Below the pieces are notes generated by a model, which had not been told where the DNA came from, did no database searches, and saw only the letters and a list, made by a program, of their open reading frames with translations. Position numbers and translations under genes: made by a program. A DNA stretch of 64,000 nt. It comes from Gonatopus flavifemur (taxonomy: Eukaryota; Arthropoda; Insecta; Hymenoptera; Dryinidae). How positions within the stretch are numbered: the first letter of the stretch is position 1; each line of letters begins with the position of its first letter. Positions 22,081-32,936 of this stretch are shown in pieces. The DNA lies in assembly GCA_018340375.1 (NCBI GenBank), contig JAFFJZ010000080.1, positions 248,001 through 312,000 on the forward strand, in the 5' to 3' direction.

Positions 22081-22939
22081 CTTGATGGGAGGAGTTTACG
22101 AGAATTATTCTTACATTTACCCCTTTCAATCACATACGCATACAGTTTTTGACAACCCGACGCTTTTAACCCTTGAGGAATGGGACTACAAGTTTGATAC
22201 TATCAGCATTTGAGAAAATTCTTGGAAAATCTGGAGGAAGGATACCTGTTCTTCTACAGACAGATGAAGGTAGCAAGTTTATTGGTTCAGCGACACAAGA
22301 ACTTCCGAAACGTAAAAATATATCATACTGAGTAACACGTAACCCGAATGTCAAAGCAGTGGTGGTGGGGAGATTCAACGGAATGTTGACCGAACGTATG
22401 TGGAGATACTTCACTCAGAAAAATACTCATCATTACATCGAAGTCTTGCAACAAATTGTGGATGCTTATAATCACACCATACATAGAAGTACCAAAGCGG
22501 CACATGCTTCTGTAACTTCGGAAAATGCACAGTTGGCTCGTGCGAATATGAACAAAATCCACCAGAAATATCAAGAACGTTAACCTCAAAACAGTGTTCG
22601 TGATTACGTTCGTATCGGTCGAACAGAAGCTACCTTCGAGAAAGTGTACGAAGCAAATTGGGGCGAAGAAATCACTTGGAATGTGTTCTGAAGTGGGGCA
22701 AACTGCACGTTTACGAAATTGAAGATTTAGGCGGTGAAATCATGGACAGTATTTTCTATGAGGGAGAACTTTCAATTGTGAAAAAAGATTTGGATACAGA
22801 AGAATTTCACATCGGCAAGATTCTGAAAATTGAAGGTCGTGGAGATAGAAAACATCACTCTGTCAGTTGGAAAAGATATCCTTCGAAGTTCAATTCTCGG
22901 ATACCTGCATCGAGTCTCAAGGACATAAAATCAATATGA
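22081..22939 (+). pseudogene. Polinton integrase remnant, copy 2 (chromodomain retained)
   Basis: Homologue of the intact integrase at 50567-51679. Visible are a degraded DDE core (VLMGGVYENYS ~22085, TDEGS ~22265), a segment around 22370-22583 (ERMWRYFTQKNTHHYIEVLQ, NHTIHRSTKAAHASVTS) and the C-terminal chromodomain-like end at ~22795-22939 (EEFHIGKILK, then VSWKRYPSKFNSRIPASSL, where the chromodomain Trp of NSW is Arg). There are frameshifts between the parts, and the N-terminal zinc-binding region is absent, displaced by the 20896-22064 insertion. Inactive. Confidence 0.85.
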
Positions 22940-22957
22940 GGGATCGATTTCATCTTG

Positions 22958-23757
22958 TTTTACCCAAGCGATAGTAGTATGGAGCAATTTTCCGACAACA
23001 AAACAGCTCGCTTAACCTCTGAGTTCCCACAAAATATAGATTTTGGAGGGCAATGGAAAGTAGCATTATCTAAAATTCGAATCCCTCGCACATTTTTACA
23101 CATGAGAAAAAACGAAGGCTATATCTGATACTATGAGCATGATGCAGACTACCTGGAAGGCACATTCATACAATCTGTTGTTTTTCACGATATCCAAGAA
23201 CCGTAAATCAATGTAATGACATATTGCACCGACTTATCACTAATCACTTGAAAATGAAATGTATAAACGGTACCAGAATACGAGTTGACAACAAATGTGA
23301 GAATTGTAAAGAGATACATCTTATACACTTCGACGATAAACTTTCTCGTATATTTGGATTCGTCAAAACCCAACTATATGACCACAAGGTCAATATAGAA
23401 TGTATCCAATTGATGGGATGGTGTCCGATACATCCGAATGAAACAATATTATTGGCGAAACATCCTGCCAAATTATCATTAGGTCTCCCCAACAAATTAA
23501 TCATCTATTGCGACGTATATGAGCCATACATCATTGATGACGTGCAAGCACCATTGTTGCGTTCAGTAAAAGTAAGCGATCATGATTGCGTTTACGGCAG
23601 GAATCAAGTTGAAACTTTTCCACCATTACATCACATCCCTCTGTTGAATACAGAATTCAGCACCCTATTGATAGATACGAGGAATCACCGTGGTCAATCA
23701 ATCCCATTCGAAACTGAAACGTTGACCGTAACTTTACACTTTCAACGACTTTATTAG
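22958..23757 (+). pseudogene. Penton-like minor capsid protein remnant, copy 2
   Basis: Counterpart of 51697-52595. It begins with the conserved YPSDSSMEQF-like start, then GGQWKVALSKIRIPRTFLHM. The C-terminal 177 aa (23224-23757) are open and contain LGLPNKLIIYCDVYEPYIIDDVQAPLL, IPLLNTEFSTLLIDTR and a final LTVTLHFQRLY, matching copy 1 closely. In Polintons this protein is the single jelly-roll minor capsid protein expected at virion vertices. Stops near 23130 and 23205 and at least one frameshift separate the two halves. Confidence 0.82.
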
Positions 23758-23766
23758 TAGAAAGGA

Positions 23767-24750
23767 ATGAATCGATATCTGGAATACTACGAGGACCAAG
23801 TACAATGTGGTCGAGGAATTTCACGTGTGTTTGTTGATTCGTCTTATCAACGTGGTCACAATATAGGGAGATTTCTTGGCAGATGATTTCGTGGTGCATT
23901 ACCATATTTGATACGAGGCGGCCGCCTTCCAGGTGGAGAAGCCATGCGAACGGGAATCAATATCATCTAAGATGTAGAAAATAATACGCCATACGAACAC
24001 AGTTTGGAAACGCGCTCAAAAGAAACTGGGCGAAATCTACAGGGGAGAGTCAAAGAGGAATTACAACATGAGCTTGGGAACAGGATCAGAGGTTCGAAGT
24101 ATAGAAGATTGAGTACTGATACAGATATTCAGTCGCGTCCTGGAATCCAGCGTTATGCAGTACTTCTCCTATGAAAAATCGGAACATCTCATCGGATAAG
24201 CGTAGACACGATGTAAGAAGAATAGGTGTGTTATCTTCCCTGTCGGTGTGAACATTCTTTGATGCAGGCTTTGTCCTAGTTCCAATTTCGCCACCAGTTG
24301 GCGAAATTGTCGTGAAGGCCAAATAAATTCCGATTTTTTAAAATAAAATTGAGTTTAAATGAAAAATAAGTTCCCTCTGTAAATGTTATGTATTATAATA
24401 CGATTTTAATTTCTTTCTTTATCAATTTGGATTAGTATTTCCAACATCTAATTTGAATTGACCGCTTTTTTTTGGCCTCAGCTACTCGAATTTCGTAGTG
24501 GCAAAATCAAGAACTAGGACAGAAAAATCTCACAACACATACAAAAGATAACACACCTATTCTTCTTACATCGTGAGCGTAGAAAATTTACACAAAGAAA
24601 ATCGTTGAAATAAAGTAAAGTTCAATCAAAGAGAAAATCGGATATTGAAAATTGTGAGCAGACTAGTGAAACTCCGAAGGTGCAAAAGATACGATTAAAT
24701 GAAAGAGAATTGAGCAGGAGAAGAAATCTACAAAACGTAAATCCAGTGAT
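23767..24750 (+). pseudogene. Core-like virion protein remnant, copy 2, with nested MITE
   Basis: Corresponds to 52599-53235. Readable pieces include VDSSYQRGHNIGRFLG (~23840-23885), ALPYLIRGG and EAMRTGINII (~23900-23970), and a basic region. IRGSKYRRL at ~24080 aligns with the MKGSGY segment of copy 1, but the Gly after the predicted scissile position is Lys. A 369-bp MITE (24207-24575) splits the Lys/Arg-rich tail, which resumes after 24584. Multiple stops; inactive. Confidence 0.7.
24207..24575. mobile_element. 369-bp MITE with 8-bp target duplication
   Basis: Starts CACGATGTAAGAAGAATAGG and ends with its exact reverse complement. The inverted repeat is at least 31 bases and perfect. AGCGTAGA is duplicated at 24199-24206 and 24576-24583. 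CA...TG ends and an 8-bp duplication fit the hAT superfamily. The near-identity of the arms suggests a young insertion in an old Polinton. The GCCAAATTG/CAACTGG block near 24290 is a second small palindrome. Confidence 0.9.
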
Positions 24751-24775
24751 TTTTTTGGATCGTCGCGAAAATAAT

Positions 24776-25500
24776 CATGTCTTCTCTGCATACACATTCG
24801 CACGAATGTATGAAATCTGAACTAGATTCGTTCTCTTTACCGCCGACACGAACGGGTATAGAAGATTCACAATGGATCCAATAAAAACCCGTATCTCCTC
24901 TCACTGACGACTCGCCTATTGAATTTGTCATGCCTGGACATGGAGAAGAGTATTTCGATCTCGCTCACACTTCACTGAGTCTACCTGTGGAAGTTGATGC
25001 TCTGAGTGCAGGTGGGGAAACCATGGCCATTGTTGGGCCGGTTAATGATTTAATTCGATGTTCAATTAAGTGGATGTATTTTCGAACTGAAAACTCGTAT
25101 CGCCTGCGAGCAACCCATACGCGTACAGTGCCTATATCGAATCATGATTGAACTATGGACCGCATGCAAAATCATCACACCTCACATCTACATTATAGTA
25201 CGAAGATATACCTCAACACATGGACGCTGATCCAGATACCGGAATGAATAATGTTTCAACATCACGTCGATGATATGTATCTGACGGCAAGTCTGTGAAC
25301 CTACTCAGACACTCACACTGTGAAGTTTTCGATCAAGATAAAGTTTTGTATTGAACGGTGTAGGAGTTCGTCTAAGAATCATCAGATCGGAGGATTCTTT
25401 TTGTGTCATGATGGAGAGTAATGCTATCGAACCTAAGATACACGTACAAGAAGCCACACTCTTAATAAGACGTGTGAAGATCAGCTCAGGAGTTTTGTGA
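24776..25500 (+). pseudogene. Polinton major capsid protein, N-terminal part, copy 2
   Basis: Begins ATG at 24776 with SSLHTHSHECMKSELDSF, then SLPPTRTGIEDSQWI, and continues DDSPIEFVMPGHGEEYFDLAHT and VGPVNDLIRCS, matching the capsid protein at 53255. This is the F54H12.2-like double jelly-roll family. A stop (TAA, ~24880) and frameshifts follow. Recognisable homology continues to about 25500 (EPKIHVQEATLLIRRVKISSGVL), where it joins the protease remnant directly; about the last third of the capsid gene is deleted. Confidence 0.82.
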
Positions 25501-25502
25501 GG

Positions 25503-26063
25503 CTCACTCGAAAATGTTGTGTACGAGCAAATGCTCGTGATAGAGGAGTCTACCCTGTCGATGAAATCCAATGTTCATGGACAAAACCATATGCCACTAT
25601 CATTAACACCGATAATCAAACACAACCAGGGAAACACTGGATCGCAACTCACGTCGACACCACGGGAAGAGGAACCTGCTTCGATAGTGATGGAAGACGT
25701 CCTTCTCAAGACCCGCGAATCATCCAACGACTTAGAAGAAATTTCAGACAATACCAATGGAACGAAAACCAACTACAGAGTTCTTTTCCACCGTATGCAG
25801 CCAATGCTGCGTTGCCTTCCTTTGAGACCTTTGTAATGGTGGTACTCTACATAATTTTCTACAAAAATTTTCCAACGATACGGAACGAAATGACAAAATC
25901 GTTGTGGAAAGGTTTCAACGCATCACTCGAGTTGGACAGAACATTAGAGGAGGCAACTCTTTCCATTACAATCCACAAGGATCTAGAGTTCAGCATAGCA
26001 AATCAAGAATATCATATCGATCATAGCTTTCAACATATGATCCTTCATGTATTTTTACTGTGA
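25503..26063 (+). pseudogene. Adenain-like cysteine protease remnant, copy 2
   Basis: The 188-aa frame contains VYPVDEIQCSWTKPYATIIN, TQPGKHWIATHVD (catalytic His), GTCFDSDG (Asp of the usual YFDSYG) and LQSS, matching the protease at 55453-55944. After LQSS the expected GQYC is replaced by PYAANAALPSF, so the catalytic Cys and oxyanion Gln are lost. The frame reads continuously from the truncated capsid gene region because of the upstream deletion. Inactive. Confidence 0.82.
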
Positions 26064-26069
26064 TCAAAA

Positions 26070-26357
26070 ATGCAAATTTGTCAATTGGAAGTAAATCATT
26101 ATAATTTTATAGATGATTATGTCTCAATTCCTTACATTTTCCCTGAGTTTTACCCTTCAAGATATTTTCTTCTGCAACAAATGATGACAAAATTATATGA
26201 TATGGCTCGACCATACTGTGGGGTTGTAAAACTCGACGAGTATCCCGAATTGTACGTTAAACATAGATTTCCATTTTGTTTTCATCGAAGGGTTCCGCCT
26301 CAAATCCTTGTGCATAACGGTTGGGTCGCAATGGGAACGTTCGAGAGTTGTCACTAA
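26070..26357 (+). CDS. Hypothetical 95-aa ORF after Polinton copy 2
   Basis: Follows the protease remnant by a few bases in the same orientation. Rich in Tyr, Phe and Pro (YIFPEFYPSRYFLLQQ), with no recognised motif and no counterpart after the protease of copy 1. Either a lineage-specific gene remnant or a chance frame. Confidence 0.25.
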   Translation: MQICQLEVNHYNFIDDYVSIPYIFPEFYPSRYFLLQQMMTKLYDMARPYCGVVKLDEYPELYVKHRFPFCFHRRVPPQILVHNGWVAMGTFESCH

Positions 26358-26369
26358 ACGTACAACCTC

Positions 26370-29300
26370 CTGTCATAAATGTCGCTAATAAAAAAAAGGA
26401 TTTATTGCTGATGGATCACTTTACAACAAAACTGACGGTTTTCAAAAATTCCTAATTCCAACCTTCCCTCCACTCCTGTATCCATGTGCTTGAAACTGGA
26501 AATAGTTGTCATTCCAAACTTGTATCGCGACATAAACACTTCGGAGTACTTGTACCGTGATTTAGTTCGTTACCGCTGTGTTTGTGATTTATTTTGGTGT
26601 TTTAGTTTGTTCGTTTGTCTAAGTGTCAGTCAGTTTGTGTCTTTTCTTCTTTCAAAAATGGGGTCAAGGGGTCAGAGGAACGGAGTCCCTGGTCTTTTTA
26701 TGGGTGAGGGTGGGGCTAAGAGATTATTATTGATTATTTATTCCTTACTTATCATAACTTCATTGGTTCTCATTCGATTTTGTCTCATCTCCGAGATCCT
26801 GTTCTCAATGCAACGATGATTATCTCTTTTATTTCCCACATTTTGGGATATTCCTCTCCTCCCGCTTACAAGACATTCAACATTTATCCAACAAAAAACT
26901 CTTCCATTCATTCATTTGTTCATTATTTGCTGTTGAATGATACTTTTATATTATTGTTTCATTCATTCCATTTCACGATATTCCCACTACAACTTCAGAA
27001 TAAACTGCGGGAGGATCCAAGGGTGCTCTCAAGGAGCTCTTGGTTGTATTTGGAAACTTCAAGTAGAGTGTGTGGTCAAGATTCCAGAGTTCGACACATC
27101 AGAGCGACTCTCAAGTCAAGAGCTGCATCACCCAAGTTCGATAACAAACTTGAGTATTGACGCGCTATGAGCTGCGAAGAATTCGAATAATCTCCGTAGT
27201 CCTAATTGGTTGGTTGGTTGGGTAGGGCGTGGGAGGAACAGGGCCGTAGAGAGAAAATCCGGGCCCGGGGGGAAGCGACTTACGGGCCCCAATTTTCTTG
27301 TATTATCTGGAAAAAGATTACATATATTTGACGGAACATTTACACTTGCAAACATCTGATCATTTTGAAATTCTTACACATAATAAGTGAAACATTCAAG
27401 CACAGAAAAAAATTTTTTTAAAGAAAATCAAAAACGTAAAAATCATGTTATTCAACCTCCTCATCACTGACACAGCAGAAACTGCGCCAAGTGGAGAAAA
27501 AGTGCACTGATCTTTTTTGTGAAGTATAAAATTTCCTACCAAAAAGTCCGCGACGGCATATATTTGTAGTTGATATTTCAAGAATGAGATACGGATGAAG
27601 ATATGTATTGAAACTATCAAATTCCGCATGACTGGCCCGATGAGCGATTTTCATCATCGTTGTTGATGAATGGGAAAAATGTTTGATATAGTTTTGAAAT
27701 CCTGGAAGAATTCATAATGAATCCACAAACTGAAATTAAATCTTTGAGTTTTCAAATCGGAATTTATTGATTCGCTCCATAAATACGGAGCGAGGGGGTG
27801 TTTCAATGCTCATAAGAATTTGAAAGTAGAAAAGTTACACTGAGAGAAATTTATCATTGAAAAATCACTGGTTTTCCCATCAGCCGAGGCATATACCTGA
27901 TATGAGGTCACAAATTAATGAAAAAAAAAAACAGTAATTTCTCATACTAAGAAGTTTGAGAACTGAAACCAGTGAGAATTGATGTTGAGAAACAGTGATT
28001 TTTGATAACGCAATTGAATGAGAAAAACACCTCCAATTGGTAAGATTAATATGAATTGAAAACCAGAACATTTTCAAGAATGTTACAAACAATCACGTTC
28101 GATGATTGTAACGATAAAATTGTTTTCAGTTGAAATGACGTTCTGAAAAATTACCGGTGTTCTCATCAATTTTTACCGTCATGTTAAGTATATTCCCCAT
28201 TTTATGACAAAGATTAGTACTTTTCACTGATAAATTTCTTCTCCTAGTTCATGTTTTTCATGGCTTCAAATCATAATTGACGTAAAATAGCTCTCAGTTA
28301 TCAGGAATAATTTCTTTCATTAGTGTGAAAGTTGCCGGGAATGGTGTAATTAAGCTGTTAGACATTTCTGCATGGAGCTTCAATCACATGCGATGGAAAC
28401 AATTTCTATTTACATGATGGTAAGATTTCTTGAAATTTCAATTACATATGAATTCAGTTGCTAAACTATACTATTATGAGTGACATAATATAAAAAAATT
28501 GAAAATTCAATACAATGTAACTGAATTCTCAATTCAATCACCAAGAATCTGAGATTTCATCCACAAGCGCATTGGGAAAATGAATCAAATTTCAAGACAT
28601 TTCTAACAGTGTGTGCAGTCACACGGAATTTTGATCATTTGATGCGTACTTTGAACGTCCATTAGGCATCTTCAGCATAGATACATGGAAAGAAAAACGT
28701 TATCAATATTGAAAAAACATTTATTAACATTTAGAAAAATGACTGTCAATTCAGGGAGAAAGAGTAAACTGCTGGAGAACGTTTGTAGTGAGCTTACTGG
28801 AAATCCGTAGTTGAAATACTAAATGTTGATAACTTAATTGTTATTCTTCACAATAAAACTATCAACTTTTGGTGAATTCTTTAGGAATATTCTTCAGTGA
28901 TACTCTCTTTCCCTAACTTGCTGGTCATTAATTTTCCTGAATATTATAAATCTCTGTCTTCCCGTTTCCAAGCGATGAGAGTTGAAAAACTTTATTCTCA
29001 CAAAGGAATAATACAAAGTTCCTTGACTTCAAAATCAAAAATTTATACTTCATCATATATCTTTCGTTTCATTTGAGTTGGAAACCGTTTGACAAAAACG
29101 GAAGGGGATAAAGTACTTGGGAAAAGTCCGGGCCCGGGGGGAAACACCCTGGCAGTACCCCCCTCTCGTCAGGCCTGAGAAGGAATCCTAAGTGTGATCA
29201 CCTCCGCGTAGTAGATCCTGGGTCACTTAACTGAGTGAGCAAAGAATTGCACAAATGTACCAACAGTTCTTGTTCTATACTTTATTCTTTTTCATCAGCT

Positions 29301-29550
29301 CAGTTGAAGAGGCGCTATAATATAATTTTGAAGTCCCTATAAATGGATGAAAAATTATCAACTCACCCTGAGTGTACTCCACAGTCCAAAGAATGAACAA
29401 TAAATAACTTAAATCACCTTCCTAGATACTTGAAACATCAGGACTAATTGGCAAGAATGATAACCATTATTCGCTTCAAACCGTTCATGGGTACTAAAAT
29501 TTTCGTTATTACATCTATAATAATAATTGGATGAATCTTTAGTGAACATT
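26370..29550. other. Gene-free stretch with a few repeated phrases
   Basis: No supported gene in about 3.2 kb. A CCGGGCCCGGGGGGAA block occurs twice in direct orientation, at ~27260 and ~29130, and is the only GC-rich sequence nearby; the 1.87 kb between may be one inserted element. CATTCATTC-type short repeats lie at ~26905-26975. Frames of 75-126 codons here lack motifs. Confidence 0.4.
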
Positions 29551-29552
29551 TA

Positions 29553-30041
29553 TTGTTTCACCCAATTATTGATATGAAGAAGTATAATTCAAGTTATTCA
29601 AAGGGAATAACATTGATCTTGACATTCCTAAATGAAAATGGAATGAGTTGCGATTTGCCTCACATTCACGTATTCTCGGCTACAGAATCGAAAATTCTAA
29701 CTCAGGTTCGAAACAGAAGATATTGTCCGATCCAGCTGGGGTTTTTGGTAGTTCCTACTGATCCTTCAAGGCAACTTTTTCGCACCATTACGTTCCGATT
29801 AGAAGACAAAAAGTTTGTTCGACCCACCCCAGTTTCAACTCTGTTTTATTTTGCAGATTTTAAACCTACGACTCACCGAGTCGTGAGGGGAATAGGCAGG
29901 AGGAAATTCTTCCACAAGGATGTAATTGTCTTCCTTGAAAGAGTGACTGCAGAGAAGAATATTTTTCCGCCTATTTCCTGGGACCACGGGTTTCAGGTTA
30001 GGATGCATTCTAAAACATACTCTATGGTCATCATTTGCTAG
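29553..30041 (+). CDS. Hypothetical 162-aa ORF, possibly repeat-derived
   Basis: Open frame of 162 codons without a recognised domain. It is Phe-, Arg- and Pro-rich in the middle (VVPTDPSRQLFRTITFRLED). Its last third overlaps the left arm of an inverted repeat (29930-30065 against 30203-30335), so that part at least is repeat sequence read by chance. I do not assign a function. Confidence 0.25.
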   Translation: MFHPIIDMKKYNSSYSKGITLILTFLNENGMSCDLPHIHVFSATESKILTQVRNRRYCPIQLGFLVVPTDPSRQLFRTITFRLEDKKFVRPTPVSTLFYFADFKPTTHRVVRGIGRRKFFHKDVIVFLERVTAEKNIFPPISWDHGFQVRMHSKTYSMVIIC

Positions 30042-30335
30042 AATATACAATTTCCTGGTGAGCATTACACTGGTTTAAGAGGTGAAGTAGTATCGAATTT
30101 TGATCAAGATTCTATAAAAATCGATGAACCTCGATAGGTTTTTTATAGAAAAGAATTCATTCTGTCAAGAATCTATCGATTCCTTTATCTCCAAAATCAA
30201 TGTTATGCTCACCGGGGAATGGTATTCCCTCGCAAATGATCGACATAAGGTATTTTTCAGAATCCAATTCAACCTGAAACTCGCGGTCCCAAGAAAAACA
30301 GGCGGATTTCGCGGTCACTCTTTCAAGTCTCCGTC
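29930..30335. repeat. Imperfect inverted repeat (~135-bp arms)
   Basis: The minus strand of 29930-30065 resembles the plus strand of 30203-30335. Shared blocks are TGTTATGCTCACC, GCAAATGAT, ACCTGAAAC, GCGGTCCCA, GGCGGA and GTCACTCTTTCAAG, in the same order. The arms are diverged (many substitutions) around a ~135-base centre. Probably an old foldback element. Confidence 0.65.
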
Positions 30336-30657
30336 TCGTCGAGGGACTGCAACTGAGATTTCCAAGTCTTCTTTGACTTGGGACTGCAACTGGGATTCAC
30401 CAGTCTTTTTTGACTTGGGATTGGAATTTGGACTCTCAGATAGTTCCAAAAAACCAAGGAAAGGATTCATCAAGGAGACAGCAATGTCTTTCCTTGATTC
30501 ATCGTCTGGACATCTAGGTGGTTCAACCACCTGCTCGGCTCATGGGAGAGTCGTCACGTACTGGGAATTTCTGTGCTTTCTCCTCGGTTATGAAGTATAC
30601 AGTGGAGGAAGTGAATTTCTCAGTGTGTCTGTGTGTAATAGTAACTGAAATTATAGT
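30336..30657. other. No gene recognised
   Basis: A 174-codon plus-strand frame (30124-30648) runs through it, but its first part is the inverted-repeat arm and the rest is a low-complexity Ser/Thr stretch with GACTTGGGA/TGACTTGGGA repeated twice (~30376, 30411). No domain seen. Confidence 0.4.
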
Positions 30658-30960
30658 ATTCATATGTTAGGTAGTCTTCCTGATAGTTTTGTTCTTCTTC
30701 ATATAGTCATAGAGTGGAATATGAGAAGTTTGAAGAGTTTTGAAGTGATAGATTTGTATGGAAGTCAGTTGAATAATAGCGACTGATCTGAGTCGTTACT
30801 TTTCTTTTTGAACTTGCCACATTCATATCTCAGGTAGTTATTCTGATCGTTTTGCTTCTTCATATGTGTACATAGAGTGAAGTATAAGAAGTTTGAAGAC
30901 TTCAAAGTGGGAGATCATCAAAAAAGTCAATTTTATAGTAGCGACTAACTTAAGTCGCAG
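30658..30960. repeat. Two-copy tandem duplication, unit ~165 bp
   Basis: Blocks recur in order: CATATGTTAGGTAGT and CATATCTCAGGTAGT, GATAGTTTTG and GATCGTTTTG, CTTCTTCATAT, CATAGAGTG, AAGTTTGAAGA, and AGCGACTGATCTGAGTCG and AGCGACTAACTTAAGTCG. The first copy is about 30660-30805 and the second about 30826-30960. Diverged, non-coding. Confidence 0.65.
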
Positions 30961-31006
30961 CTAAGGTAAGTTGAGAATAATGCGCTGGACATCCATCGTG
31001 TTGAAA

Positions 31007-31710
31007 CTACATTTGTTGCTTCGCAGCTAACGTTACGTCTTCAAGTAAAAGCGGAAGTTGGTTTTTCAAAAAATCACGGTATTCTCCGCCGTTCAAGTGA
31101 CCCTCAATGAAGTGTGGACCCACAACCTGGTCATCAATTATCCCACACCAAACGTTCACAGACCATTGACGTTGATGTTCGACTTGACGTAACCAATATG
31201 GATTTTCATTACTCCAGTAGTGCATGTTATGCCTATTAACCGTGCCATGGTTGGTGAAAGAGGACTCGTCCGAAAATAGCACTTCAGCAAAGAAATCAGG
31301 ATCTAATTGGATTTGTTGACGTGCCCATTGGCAAAGAATAATTCGGTTTTGAAAATCATTACCATGGAGTTCTTGATGCAATGAAATGTGGTAGGAGTGA
31401 TATTTTTGTTTTTCCAATATCCTGCATACACTACGTTGCGAAATTCCAGAATCATGTTCGATTTCTCGAGTACTGACATGAGGATCAGCATTCACTGCAG
31501 CTAATACAGCAATTTCATTGTCGAATCCAGTAACTGTGTTGCGACGGACACTTTTTCTGTTCCCCACACTTCCCTCTTCCATGAATTGTTCAACGACCCG
31601 ATAAAAAGATGCTCGAGATCGCGCGTTGTTCGAAAAACGTTCAGCATCAAGTGTAACAGCGGCATGGACATTCCTGGCACATTCACCATAAATGAGGATC
31701 ATTTCTATTC
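31007..31710 (-). pseudogene. IS630/Tc1-mariner-type transposase, N-terminal two-thirds
   Basis: The minus-strand frame includes an N-terminal helix-turn-helix region (IEMILIYGECARN; NADPHVSTREIEHDSGISQRSV), a second DNA-binding helix set (CRILEKQKYHSYHISLHQELHGNDF), the first catalytic Asp in VLFSDESSFTNHG and NVWCGIIDDQVVGPHF. It stops after LPLLLEDVTLAAKQQM, where DGAP and the last Asp should follow, so the catalytic site is incomplete. The few residues upstream of ~31710 are read from an inverted copy of its own 3' end and are not native. Related to the transposases at 33390-34501 and 36009-37142. Confidence 0.85.
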
Positions 31711-31721
31711 TTCCTTTTACA

Positions 31722-31812
31722 TGTATGGCCTCCATGGAAAATATCGTGATCTGTTGGAAAACCAACTTCCGCTTTTGCTTGTGGGAGTAACGTTAGCTGT
31801 AAACCAACAAAT
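31722..31812 (+). repeat. Inverted duplicate of the transposase fragment's 3' end
   Basis: The plus strand encodes KYRDLLENQLPLLLVGVTLA, nearly the same as EYRDFLKNQLPLLLEDVTLA encoded on the minus strand at 31007-31090. The two copies face each other across the truncated gene, so the relic is bounded by a ~85-bp inverted repeat of coding sequence. Confidence 0.75.
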
Positions 31813-31849
31813 GTCGGTTCAAGGCAACAAATGTGTGGCTTAGATTGAC

Positions 31850-32460
31850 GCTTATTCAGGCTTTCCCAGAATTTCAATGAGTGCGCCGCCTGAATGCATT
31901 CCAAAAACATAGGAAAAAATCCTTGCAGAAGCACTTCACTATCTCTCAATAAGAACAGGTGCCACAGGGCACCTACTTTTCCCCATTTGCTTTCACCTTC
32001 ATTATTATGTAATTATGGAGACCAACTATCAGAAAAGTATGATTTTCATACGGTTTTAATCAGTTACTCATGTACTTTTTGAAAAAAATTCTCCAATTTC
32101 AGAAATTCCAAGATGGCAGCTTTGATAATTCGATCAGTTATGATTTTTTGAAGTGCCATACTGAAACCTCCATCTTGAAGTTTCCAAAACTGAGGATTTT
32201 TCGCAAGAAGTACATGGAGAACCGGATGAAACCGTATTAGAATGAAAGTTTCCTGATAGATCCCTGGCGGAAAAATTTTGTTGAATTTTGTTCACTTTTG
32301 GCACAGCGGGGTTTCAATGAAATTCAACAAAATTCCGTGAACTTGAACGAACTTACGGATCAATAAATGCATTGGAGTTGAAGGTGACCAATCTGAGCAT
32401 TCGTTGGAATAAGTTTATTTCAAACAAAAAAACCCTTTCAAAACGGTGAGAGGCGAGGAA
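31850..32460. other. No gene recognised
   Basis: Non-coding. A small palindrome built on GTTGAATTTTGTT / TTCAACAAAATTC lies at ~32280-32335. No family assignment. Confidence 0.4.
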
Positions 32461-32930
32461 ACTCACCGGAAACAAGTACCCCGACCCACGGTGACAGGAC
32501 AAAAACAAATTCGTTCAATAACGAACTCATTTAATTTCTGAGGTGACCTTCGAACGACTTTGAAGGTCAAGGTCATTTCAACGTCCTGCCTGTTCCAGCC
32601 TCCGTGTTGCACATCACCTCTCGTATGACAAAATTTCTTTTCTTTTGACCTTGGAATCACCTTGGTATTGCCCTGACCTTGAGATCAAGGTCATATCTCG
32701 ACGGAAAATTTCCCGCTCTTTCCATTCCCGGGGTCAAATAGGGGGAGGGGGTCCCGTTTGAAATTTCGAACTTGACCTTCGAATGCCCTTGGAGATCAAG
32801 ATCAAGGACATTTCGAAGGTCACTGTGAGATAGCCCCTGTGACACCCTACAACTTTTGTATGAAACATTTTTCAATAAAAGATGATCCCACCGAGATATT
32901 TCGTTGTCTCAAGATAAATGCCTCACCCTG
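32461..32930. repeat. Fragment of a further CACCCTG-ended element
   Basis: Contains repeated GACCTTGAGATCAAGGTCA and TCGAAGGTCA motifs in both orientations (32560-32820) and ends CTCACCCTG at ~32930, next to a TATATA spacer. These are the features of the ends of the complete elements immediately to the right. Its other end was not found, so it is probably truncated. Confidence 0.5.
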
Positions 32931-32936
32931 TATATA

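Larger units (their letters stand above)
16557..26063 (+). mobile_element. Polinton/Maverick copy 2, highly decayed
   Basis: Plus-strand remains in the order PolB, unassigned segment, integrase, penton-like, core-like, major capsid, protease match the order of the better preserved copy at 39494-55944. The packaging ATPase and the two small genes that follow it in copy 1 were not found here; the space holds unrelated DNA and a MITE. A deletion fuses the middle of the capsid gene to the protease gene near 25500, removing the capsid C-terminus and the intervening gene. Ends and the expected 6-bp duplication could not be identified. Confidence 0.85.
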
